Assembly (NCBI GenBank): GCA_905221605.1
Contig: CAJNDS010002317.1
Location: 272,501 to 336,500 of the forward strand
Origin: Symbiodinium natans
Taxonomy: Eukaryota; Sar; Dinophyceae; Suessiales; Symbiodiniaceae
DNA: 64,000 nt
Direction of reading: 5' to 3'
The notes beneath the pieces are model-generated. The model searched no databases and had not been told where the DNA came from. It saw only the letters and a program-made list of their open reading frames with translations. Shown here one piece after another: positions 33,301 through 45,300 of this stretch; the first letter of the stretch is position 1; each line of letters begins with the position of its first letter. The position numbers and the translations under genes are program-made.

Positions 33301-36300
33301 AGAGCTCAGGGTTGGGTTTAGGGTTTCGGGTTTCGCGTTTAGGGTTTAGTGTTAAAGGGCTTTGAACCCCGAGGGCTTTGAAGCTTGTTTTGGTGGCTTT
33401 CATGTCTTCCTTGTGGGAGCCTCAGGGAGCTCTCTGCCAATGAGGGGAAAAATATGTCGGACTTCTGCAGTTTATGGTTTAGGGGTTTAGGGATCATACT
33501 CTGGGGGCTTAATTAGGGTGTGCTGTGCAGGTTGGAGTGTTTCGAGGGTCTGAGCCCTGTGCCGCGAACCTCTAGGGTTTGGGGTTGAGGGTTTAAGGTT
33601 TTTAGGGAGATGCACCAAACATCAGCAAGTCAGCTCTGCTGCCGAAACGTTCCCTGGCCAGGGCCACCCGATACCCTCATGCCCTTAGACCCGCAAACTC
33701 GAATGTCCCCATACCCAAAAACCTTAATACCCCCAGCATCCGAACACGCAAGCCATTCCAAATTTTCACCCTGACCCCCAAGCCCTAAACCCTAAACCCT
33801 AAAAAGCCCAAATTCCTAAACACCCTAATCCCTAACCACCCTAATCCCTAATCCCTAAAGTCAAAGACGACCAGCGTCCAACGCCTGAGGCAGCCGGCCC
33901 GGGCTGGTGCAGGGCTGAGAGGTTGCAGTGCTCAGAGCCTGCGGCTGTAGGTTAAGGAGGTTTCGGGTTTAGGGTTAAGGTTTAGTGGATGGGGTTTGGG
34001 GTTTGGGGTTTGGGGTTTAGGGTTTAGGTTTAGGGGGTCGTGTTTCGGGTTTGGGGTTTAGTAAGGGCTTGGGGGGGGTAAGGGTTCAGGTTAGGGTGTT
34101 AGGGGATGAGGGTGGTGGGGTGCTTGATTGGCGTGTTGGGGCTTTAGGGTTTAAGGCCCCTGAACCCCAAACCCTAGGCCCCAAAACCCCAAATCTCCAA
34201 AAACCCAAAACCTGGTTGTGTCTTAGGGTGTGGGTGTGGAAGGGTTTAGGGTGTTGGCGTTTCGGGTTCAGGATTTTTGGGTTTGCTTTTCGCAGGCCTG
34301 TGCTGTGTTGAAGGTGGTTCCTGGAAGGCTCTTATCATCGGATCTCCCAACCTGCCCCCCCCCTCCTTGCCACAAAAGACGTACCAACCCTAAACCACAA
34401 CCCCCAAGCCCAAGAATCTGGCTGAGACCGAAAGTTGCAACCTTGAAGCACCAAACAGTTCCCGTCCGATACCGGAAGTCTCTGCCATGCTAGAAGCACC
34501 CAGAGCGAAGAGCACGAAGAGAGCGAGTTTGCCCCGAGGGGCGGCGGTGGCCCTGAATGGGGTAGCGGAAAAGGCCGGCCACTCAGGCTGCAAACGCACT
34601 AGTTTTTGAGACTCTAAGGTCGTAGAATATATATTTTGGGTGCGCACTTTGGGGGAGTTGTGGTGGTGGTGGTGGTGGTGGTGGTGGTGGTGGTGATTGA
34701 GGGATGATGATGATGGCGATGATGATTATTACCACAGCCCCTTAGCAATTGTTTGTAATTTTCATTTCAAGCCAACCCAAGGGAATATCAAAGATACTTG
34801 TTATTCAGGTTGTGAGGGGAGTATAGATTATTGTTTTGATCCCTGGAGTTGCTCCAATAGCTCATGCGTTTCCCTACTACTCCTCCCCCCCCTTAGGTTC
34901 CCCCCTTAAGTAACCTTAACTAGTCTTAGTAATGCGAGAATAGCCTTAATTCGGGGGGCAACCTAGGAGGGGGGGGGGGGGTAGTATGGAGGGGCTAGTA
35001 GGGAACCCCTTTGAATAGCTCGCTTCTTTTGGAACCCCAGGGGTTTCTATTCACCAAGGGGCGTTCAGCACCCTCTTGTAAAGGGCTAAGACCCCAAACC
35101 TTGCCCAGTATGGTTTAGGGTTTAGGGTTCAGGGTTTAGGGTCGTACCCCAAACCCAAGACCAAGACACGTCCCAATAGTGCGTTGCAGCTCTAGGGCGC
35201 AGGTCCCCAAACCCCATTCGAAGTCCAAAGCGTCCCCATGTCGCATGCTTTCCGCATGCCCAGAAGGCCAAACCCTAAACCCAAACCCTACAAGGATCAA
35301 GGTCACCAAAACATCCGCACAACTTCTTGCTTCGTGCTTGTCGTCCTTTCCGAAGAAGCCCTCCTTTGCTGGTTCTCGTTGGGCCAACCCTAAACCCTAA
35401 AACCTAAAATCGTGAGGTGCCCTGGGCCCGGCTGGTGCCGGCGATGGCAAAGGCTTCGGAGGACGGGGGGCTCACGGGGTGTAGGTTGAGGGTTTCGGGT
35501 ACGAGGTATTGTCGGGGGTCGGAATAGGTACGGATAGCATTCCCTTATGATCCCCTTGCTAAATACAAACGTACGACGATAGCCCCCCAAAACCTACTTT
35601 CCTTTGATTTCTTATTTATTTGCTTCACCCGCATGCTATGCAACTTTCACTCATTGATCCCTACACCTAAATTCTAAACCCTAAACCCACAAGCCGTGCT
35701 CCTTTGGCCTCTAACGCAGCAGACTTCGGTCCGCTTTACCCCCCGAAACCCTATGGTAACTACCAATATACGGATCGGAATAATGACAAATGGCACCCCC
35801 TTAGGGATCCTATATAGTTATTCCATACAATAACCTATTCTAACTATTAAGGCACCTATATTATGAAGGCCCGTAGACTAGGGTATTGCAGCCACCGCAC
35901 TGACGGGCTGGGTGTGGAACATGAACATTGGACCTTTGATCTTCACTTGAGTCATAGACATGTTGGGCCCCCCTGAACCCTAAACCTAAACCCGAAACCC
36001 GAAACCCTGAACCCTAAACCCTAAACTCTATTCTTGTGGGTGTTTGGGGCTTTGTTGTCCCGGAAGACCCGTGCTCTGCCAGAAGGACCCCCTGCGGGCA
36101 AAGGCGACCCTGGCAGCGTGCCAGCCCCAGAATTCACGCCCACCCCTAAACCCTAAACCCTAAACCCTAAACCCTAAACCCTAAACCCTAAACCCTACAC
36201 CCTACACCCTAAACCCTAAACCCTAAACCCTAATCAAGCATCCGGGAGTTCGTGGTTTAGGGTTCAAGGATTTGGGTTGAGGGGTCATAAGGAGCTCATC

Positions 36301-39300
36301 TTTGTGTGCACAAGCCTACAACAGCAGCGGGACAAGCAATTTTTGTTACTACAGCTACAGAGAAGCTAACGCTCTACGATTTAAAGCTTGGAAGGCTCTT
36401 TCCAAAGAAGCTGTTGAACAATGTGTCTCGAAGATAAGAAACAGCACTGGCATAAGTGACACAGTCTCCAAACAAACTGCACCCACATGCGATGATAGTA
36501 CGATCATGCCCATAAATCTATCCTTGTTTTTTTGCCCCACTGCCCAAGAAAAGAAAGGAAGTTTGGGCTTAGGGTCCCCAAGCCCTAAACCCTAAACTAA
36601 ACCCTAAACCTTAAACCCTAAACCGAGCCGCGCGCACTGGTTGTACTCTTGCGCCGAGGGCTGGGGTGGCTCCTCCATGAGGCGCTACTGTTTTGAGAAG
36701 ACTTCGGCGGCGAGGATTGGGGTTTGGGTTTAGGGTTTAGGGTTTAGGGTTTAGGGTTTAGGGTTTAGGGTTTAGCGTTAGGGTTTAGGGTTCAGGACCT
36801 AGTCCGCGTTTTGGGGGTGTTTTCGGGGCCTATAGGGCTGTGAAGGGCCTTCTCTGACACGTCAGTGTAAGGTAGAGGCTCCCAAACCCCTTTTTCGAGG
36901 CCCTGAGAATCCTCTCATTCTCTCTCTTTTTTTTTTCTCTCTCTCTCTCTCTCTATATGTATATACATGCATATATATATATGTGTATTATATGTGTAAA
37001 CAATAAGAACCGACATAACAGGCAGGGTTTGGCGTTCTCGGTTTAGGGCTTTGGGTTCTCAAGGTCTACGCCGCCTCCCTGTGCCTCTCCAACGCTTATA
37101 ACCCCTCCAACATATAGGGAATAACATCCAAGACGGTAGGTAAATGGAGCCCCATGTAAACCCTCACCCCAAAAAAGAATTCTTAGGAACCCCAAGAAGC
37201 CCCCAGGCACCCCACCCGGCACGCAGAGAACCCTTTAAACCGCAATCCCTAAACCCTGATCACTGCAGAAACCCTTTCCCTAAACCACCGAAACCACTCA
37301 CAAACCCTCTTAGTCCCCAGGGTTTTGGGGTTTGAGGTTTTTGGTTTTGGGTTGTTAGGTTTTAAGGTTTTATGTTTTAGGGTTTAGGGCCCTATGAATG
37401 TACCTCGCAAGGCCTCCTGCCAGCGGCTACGGCGGCGGCAAGGGCTTCGGCGGCGTCTCGGGCCCGGCCTGCCTAAACTTGGGTGTCGAAGGGCCCCCAA
37501 ATTTTAAAAAGGGTTTAGGGTGTAGGGTTTAGGGTTTAGGGTTTAGGGTTTGGGGTTACAGCACGGAATCAGGCCTGTAGTTTAAATTTTAGAGAGGACT
37601 GGCCAAAGGAGCAGCATCGGCTCCTTGGAAGAGACCCGCTGTCGCCATTTTCTCTGCTCAGGGCGTGGGTTTTGTTTGAGGTATCGGGTTGCGGGATACC
37701 TTTGCGCAGCCTGCTTTACTAACCTGCATGTGCACGTAACCAACGCATAGAGTCGACAACATGATACCAGCCCAAAATGGGTATAAGGGTACCCCTCAAA
37801 TACCCTAGATAGAGTAGAATCCCTTAAAGGGACCCCTCAAAAGGGTACCCCTACTTTCGGAAACCCCCAAATCCACAGTCTAATACGTAGAGGCCCCCCA
37901 AGATCAAAGCCTCACCCAACGCCCTAAACCACTGCGGCTTGCGCTTGGATGGGCACCGAAGAAGTGTCCCCAAAGCCTAAACCCTAAACCCATAAACCCG
38001 AAAACCTAGAGCTTTGTATGAACGCAGGGTACCCTCAGCCCAGGAGCAGCCCCCACACTTTTGACTTTTCCCCAGTGGACGAGTTGCCCGCCCTCCTCCC
38101 CGTTTCAACCCAGACTGCGGGTTTAGGGTCTAGGGGTTTTGGGGGGTTTTGGGGGGTTTTGGGGGGTTTTGGGGGGTTTCCTCGACATTAACACCCTCCT
38201 TGATTTCGGTTCTTGCGTCGCACACTGAGGCCCCTGGCGGCACCCAGAAGGGAGCTGGAGGAGGCTGGCAGACGGTTCTTTTTCTTCATCCCCCACAAGA
38301 TGAAGACCTCCCAAAGTAGACCTCACAAAATGTGGTTGCGTCCTTTAAGGCAGGTCCTTGTCTATGTGGGGCAGAATTAAGGGCAGGTCCTTGTCTATGT
38401 AGGGAAGAACAACTCTCATCAACGATGTGCAGGGTTGAGGGTTCAGCGCTGAGGTGCAATGTTTGAAAACAGAACACAAGTTGCAGGGCTTAGTTAAGAC
38501 CCCCAAGCCCTGAGAGTCCTAAGATCTTAAATGGGTTTAGGGTTTAGGGTTTGTAGCTCGGTGCACGGAGGGCCAAATTCGAAGATGTTCGTGCCAGTTT
38601 GTCCGTCTGAGCTCCTTAAGCCCTTACATCCTCGGTCTGTTGACGTGACGAACCCCGACCCCAAAGGGTCCATGTACCTACAGAGTATACACTTGCCCTA
38701 AAGCTACTATGCAGGAACCCCTTTAACGACCAAGCATATACTATGTAGGCACATGGGCCCTTTGGGTACTTCCTTAAGATTGGTACCGGGAAGCTTGTAT
38801 CTTCCAGCCAAGTTCACAATAGCAATCCAGAGGAGCTTAAAGGGGTCATGGCCTCTAGCCTACCTTAAAGGGTTTATTGCTCAGAGCCTACTTGGAGGTT
38901 CAGGGTACTTAGCAACCAATTATTAGTGTACTCAGAACCCACTTGCAAGCCCCTTAAGTGCCCTAATGTGGTTATGACGACAGTTATAAGTACAGTTATA
39001 ATTGGCTAATAAGTGCCATGAACCTCCAAGTATCGTTCAAGATTAGGGTTTAGGGCTTAGGCCTCAGCCCTAAAGCCTAAGCCTCTCATAGGGCTTCTCA
39101 AGTTTTGGTACCAGCGGCTCTTATCAGGATGGCCAACCCATGCAAGGGAGCATGGTTTAGGGCTTTTTTCGGGTTTTAACACCCTAAACCCTAAACCCTA
39201 AACCCTAAACCCTAAACCCTAAACCCTAAACCCTAAACCCTAAACCCTAAACCCTAAACCCTAAACCCTGAACCCTTACAGGCTCCAACGGGCTTGCAGG

Positions 39301-42300
39301 GCTTAGAGGGCTTCGGGCGCACCCGAAACCCCTGGGTGCGCACAAGCATCCTGAGGCAACCCCTTTGGCGGCGACAGCTTTCCGCCACAGAGCCAGGCGG
39401 GGCTGCCATCGCGCCTACGTTCTGTGAGAACCCTTCGGGAGTTCGGGCTGAATCCTGATTGTTTGGGGTTTAGGGTTTAGGGTTTAGGGGTTGTGAGTGT
39501 GTAGGATAAATTTCGCACCTGATCCACCTGGCAGCCGGAAGCTTGTTACACCTCCGTTCAGAGGTGTGTCACTTGCGTCAAGCCCTGAACTCCAAACCCC
39601 AAAGCCTAAACCCCAAGCCCCAAACCCTAAACCCTAAACCCTAAACCCTAAACCCTAAACCCCAAACCCCCCAATGATGATGATTGGTGAATTGGAGGTT
39701 TGGCTTCCGAACCCAAGGCCCGGAATCCTGTACCCCTTATCCAAAGCCCGGAGCCCTTTACCATAAACCCCCTATACAACCCTACAAGCCCTATAATTCC
39801 TATAATCACTACTATATGCCCGATGAACACGAAACCCTAAACCCTAAACCCTAAACCCTAAACCCTAAAACCTAAACCCTAAAACCTAAACTCTAAACCC
39901 CAAACCCTAGACCCTAGACCCTAGACCCTAAACCGCAAGACCCTCTCACCTCTCTCCAAAACCCCTATGTACGCCCCTGTGGAGGCTCCTCGGCCGCCGG
40001 GTCCTTTCGGCTCCTCCTCTGGAAGCAAAGGCGGCAAGGGGTTTAGGGGTTTAGGGGTTTAGGGTTTAGGGTTTTGGGGTTTTGGGGTTTAGGGTTTTGG
40101 GGTTTTGGGGTTTTGGGGTTTTTGGGGTTTTGGGGTTTTGGGTTTTTGGGGTTTTGGGGTAGGGGCTTAGGGGTTTTGGGGTTTAGGGTGGTTTAGGGGT
40201 CTAGGCGGATTTAAGGGTTTAGGGTTTTGGGGTTTAGGCTCCAGGGTTTGGGGGTTTACGGGTTTAGGGGGTTTAGGCTTTCGGGTTCAGGGGTTTAGGG
40301 GCTTAGGCGGCTAGGGTTTAGGGTTTACCCCTCGCCAAAAGCTGGCGCGCCTGAGCGGGCGCCTACCTTCCAGGGTGGATGACCAGCTCCATTCAGAGGG
40401 GCGACAGATTCTTGGACATAGCCAGGTCCTAAACCCTGAACCCTGAAGCCCTAAACCCTACACCCTAAACCCTAAACCCAAATCCTCAACCTAAAGCCCA
40501 AACCCCCCAAAAGCAAATTGGCGCAGGAGGCTTCGGCGGTACCGCGGCCATGATTGCAACAGGGTTTTGGGGCTTACAGGGTTCTTGCTCGAGGCACCAA
40601 CCCAAAATAGGGTTTAAGGTTCAGGGCTTAGGAAAGTTTAGGGATTCGGCTTACCCGACTTTTCCCAAATCCCAAAACCCTAAACCCTATGCGACAGAGG
40701 AGCAGCCCTCAACCTTTCAGGCACACAAACATGGCGCCCGAACTCCGGGCTCCAGCGTGATTATCGGCATCCAACTAACTAAGTTGCCCTCTCGAATTTT
40801 TGAATCGGAAGCAGACGCACCTTCAGGCTGTTGGAGGCTTCCTTTGCTTTGTATGTTACAGTCACATGTCGGCATGATTTGTTGAAACGCTGTTTGCTTT
40901 ATCATGCTTCGTCTGGTCAAACCTAAACCTTTTAGCCGCAGGTGCTAGAGCTTTGCAAGCATCGCACAGGCTTGCTGAGGCCTATAGCCCAAAACTCCCC
41001 AAACATCTAAACCCTAACGCCCCAAACTTTCAAAACTTCAACTGAATTTGACTCCTGACCTCCCCCCAAAAAGAGAACCGGAGACCCTCAAACTTAAACC
41101 CCCAAACCCAACACTCTGAACCCAGAGAACCTCAAAAACACCCTACCCCCCCGAACCACAACCTTCCACCCTCAACCCGAAACCCTAGCCCAAGCTGTTA
41201 AGCCCCCAGTCCTCGACCGGAGTAGCCAGGCTCGCCGCCAGGTGGCTTCGGAGGACCCCCGGCTTCCGGGGGCTTCGGCAGCCTGGCGCTTGGGAAGCCC
41301 CTTCAAAGGGTTCAGGGTTTGGGGTTCAGGGTTTAAGGGCTCAGGGTTTAGGGGTTTAGGGTTTGGGGTTGTTTGGGGTTTGGGCTTTAGGGTTTCGGGT
41401 TTGGGGCGCAAAAGACGACCACAGTGTGGAGGAGCGACCACCCTAAGCCGTTGAGAGGTGCAGGGGTTTAGGGTGTTTGGGGCGCTGAAAGTCCAAAATG
41501 TGCTGCAAAGCTCTGCAGCAAGGGGGGGGGCCCTGCACTCGACATGTGTGGTTTTTGGCACTCGAAAGCACAGTACTAGGGCTAGGACCCCAAAGTAGGC
41601 CCTTCTGCCCTTTTTGAGGGTTTAGGCTGATTTGGCTTTCGAAACTTAACGCACTTTCCCGCTGATTGGGTTCAAAAGCACCTGCGGGAGGTTCCCCATA
41701 CCCTACTCCCAACCCCCATCCCTAAACCTGAGGAAGCCCAAGCCCTACACTAAACCCCAAAGACCAACCGCTAAGCCTTGAACCCCGAAGCACAAACCTC
41801 CAACCCCCAAATCCCCAAAGCCTGAAACTCCAGAGTCCAAGGTCAATCCGGTGGCTCTGGCGGTTTCGGTGGCGGCAAAGGTCCCCAAGTCTCTCGGCTG
41901 CTGTGACTTTTTTTCTATCGAATAATTTTCGGGTTTTTGTTATAAAACCCAAAAGGGAATAGTAAACATTATTTGTATTAGGGTTGTAATTAAGGGGAGT
42001 ATAGTTTTGCGAGATCGACACTCGCGTGTGACTTGTTGTTTGCACCTCTCTTTCCCGTTTTGAGACCACTAGTGACGGGTTCAAATGTCGTATTGCACAA
42101 CCCCCCTATAGGCCCCAAACCCGCCAAAACCCTAAACCCCAGAAACAACCCTAAAGTTGCCCAAAAGCTCATGCTGCTTGTAATTTTAACGCTACGCGAC
42201 CCGCCTCGGCCCGATTCCGCAGTGCCCAAGTCGCTGCACCCCAAGCGGTTTGGGGTTTGGGTTTTTTTGTTTCGAAGCAGCGTAGGGAGGGGGGCCCAGG

Positions 42301-45300
42301 GAGCGGTGGTGTGGTGGGGGGGTGGGTGTGGGGGTGGGGGGGGGGGTGGGGGTGGGGGGTGGGTGGGGGGGGGGGTATAGGCGGGGCTTCAACTGCCCCT
42401 GCTCCTGGCGAACCGTCCGCTCTAGTACACCCTATTAGAATCCTTAGCATTAAGGGGGAACATCCTAAAGTATCTCCATTGCAATCCTCCCGGCGGTATG
42501 AAAGTGTTGACTGTTGACTCTAAACCCTAAACCCTAAATTCTAAACCCCAAACCCCACACCCTAAACCCCAAATCCTAAACCCCAAACCCTAGCGCTAGC
42601 CCTAGCGCTTGAGGCGGGAAATCCCTTTGGAGGGCCACCGGGCGGCCAAGGCGCCGGAGGCTTCGGAGGCCAGTTTGTTTGGGGGTGTGAGGGTTTGGGG
42701 TTTGGGGTTTCGGGTTTCGGGCCTTAGAACCAAAAACCTACATTTTTTGTAGGCTCTTGTTGCAAAAAAAGGCCCTTTTTGGTTCGTAGGTAGCCTACAA
42801 ATTGTAGGTTTGGGGTTCTTAAGGTAGGGTTTAGGACAGGGTTGGCGTACCCAGGTGCCGAAAAGAGTGCATCGATTTTGTGGTTTGCGGTTTATGGGGT
42901 GGGGATGAAGGATTAGGGCTAGGGTTGCGTTTAGCTTTTGGCTTCGAGAGGGTTCGAGTTGAAGGTTTGGAAGATTTTTTGTTTGTTCCACTGAAATCTG
43001 GGCATGGGCTGAGGAAGTCAGAGCATGCAACTCGTATCCGTCGCCGGCATAGATGTTTAGGGTTTAGGGCAGTCAGACAGCGTTTGCCGTAGACCTCACA
43101 TCCAGCAGCGGCACGTGCAACCTCTAGCTGAATCTCCAAACAAAAGGCGTAAGGGGGGGGGGAGACTGGTTTTGAAGGACATGCCCCCGCCCCATGCTTT
43201 TAGATACAATGCGGTTTTTTTTTTCGGGGTGGGGGGGCAACCCGTTGCAGGGCCCTGTAGTCTTAGCACCGGCATGAAAGCTCTTCAGTTGGGGGTACAT
43301 GTGCTTTCCGTAGAGCAACCCTCATTATAGTCAAACGCAACTCTCAAACTCCTCCCCCCCCCCCCCCAGACCAAGAGGGCCAAACCAGCAAGCTCCAAAG
43401 TCGCCGCCTAACCCAGTGACGGTGCTTTGGAAAAATGCCTTCTTCTCACTTCTGTGGTGGGCCTGAAACACATCCCCCCCCCTCCCCCCCCCCCCTTCCA
43501 CACCCTAAACCCTAAACCCCCAACCCCAAACTCTAAACCCTAAACCCCAAACCCCTAAACCCTGATTCCAAGAGTTGCCAGGCCCTCCGTCGAGCGGCTT
43601 CGACAAAGGCGGCTCAAAAGGTTGGGCGCTTGGCCTAAGAACCCCAAACTCCCGAGATTTCAATTTCTAAGGTAAGCTGCAAAAATCCGACTGTGAGGTC
43701 CTTATTAGGTAGTCTACAAGATATACCAACTTAGGAGCGCCAAAAGAGTACAGTTCTGAGGTATACTTTCCTTGGGGGGGGGGGGGGGGTGGTGCTTTAG
43801 AATTCGAGGCTTTGTGTTGTGTATGCTGCCTAAGAATCTTCTTTGCAGGTTGCCCAAGAATAGGTTCCCAAAGAACATGTCGGAAGCTACCAACGGTACA
43901 TGAAATGCCTACGAAGCAAACTTCTGGCAGGCTAAGAGTCCCAATCTGTTTGTAGGTCACCTAAGAAATATATGCTTCTGCCAACAATATGCAGGCTACC
44001 TAAGAATGTTCGTCTTGGTCAGGCTCCCTAAGTTTTTTCGTACGTTGCCTAGGAACTATGAACTTTGTTGTCGGCAACCGAAGAAATTATGGTTTTTTGC
44101 AGGCTGCGCTGGACATCTGCAATGTTGCAGGTGACCTAAACCCCAAACCCTAGACCCTAAACCCTAAACCCTAAGAATCGCATTTTTTGTTGGCTACCCA
44201 AGAACCGCTTGGGGCTGCCTGCCAGGCGGCTGGGACGCTCCGAAGGGTGGAGGAGGCAGCGGCTTCCGGCCATCTCGAGATGCTTCGAGTATGTAGAGTC
44301 GTCAGAGTAACGTACCATGGGTGCCCTCCCACACGATCCCATGCATAATGTGGAGAACTTACATTAAACTGACTACAAAGGGCGTAGGCCCGTTAGTGTT
44401 GCGGTTGGTGGCCCGCTCCCGGTCGCGGGCAGCTTCTTTGAAGCCAGTCGGATCTTGGAGTGGGGGGAGAGGGGAAGGGCGGGGGGGGGGTTGGGGCAGC
44501 CTAAACCCTTCACCCCAAGGCTGCTACACCCCGAAATCCGAAGCCCCCAAAACCAAGCAATTCGGGTCGCTTCCGTCTCTTGCGACAGGCAAGGACACGG
44601 AGAGCTCCAGCGGCGTGCCCTTCCCCCCATATAGGATTCACACAGAGTACTCCCCCCCCTTTTCTAATCCCGTTAAAGGGCTGTTAGTATAAGGGGCAAC
44701 ATGCCAACCCCAAACCCCTCAACCCCGAACCCTTGTTCGGGTGCCTCTGAGGCTATTTCGGCCATGGCCTCCCCAAGCATGTGACAGAGAACTCCGAATG
44801 CTTGGCAAACCACAGCATGGTCCAGAAATACGAAACCCCAACAGAGTATAGTGTTGGTGGCCGGATGAGTTGATAAGCGACATGCTAAACCGGCAGCCCT
44901 CAACCCCAAAGCCCTTGCAACCCTAGCTGCTTGCCAGGCGGCTGGGATGCTCCGAAGGGTGGAGGAGGCAGGGTCTTCCACAGCACCATTTTCGGAACCC
45001 GACATGAGGACATGTGACATAATGCGTCTCCTCAAGCTGAGGGGGGGGGGGGGTGGGGCTCACCCATGATCTTGGGGCAGGTTGTGGGCGGCCTTTATGA
45101 GGGTCCGTTTAGGGCACACGCCTCAAGCCAAGTCTGCTCCCCAAAATCCTCAGGCCATGAGGCCTAAACCCCTGTAACCCGAACCTGAAGCCCCTGAACC
45201 ACACGTTTGTTGCTGGCCAGGCGGCTGGGATGCTCCGAAAGGTGGAGGCAGGGCTTCTTGGGGTGCCTTGTTGGGGGGGGGGGGGGGTTATACCCTGCCG

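Noticed and set aside
37620-37660. Second spliced-leader relic (GTCGCCATTTTCTCTGCTCAGG)
   Set aside because: Requires a 4-base insertion and further changes; too weak.
42169-42450. Proline/histidine-rich minus-strand frame
   Set aside because: Arises from the GGGTGGGGG low-complexity tract at 42290-42376.
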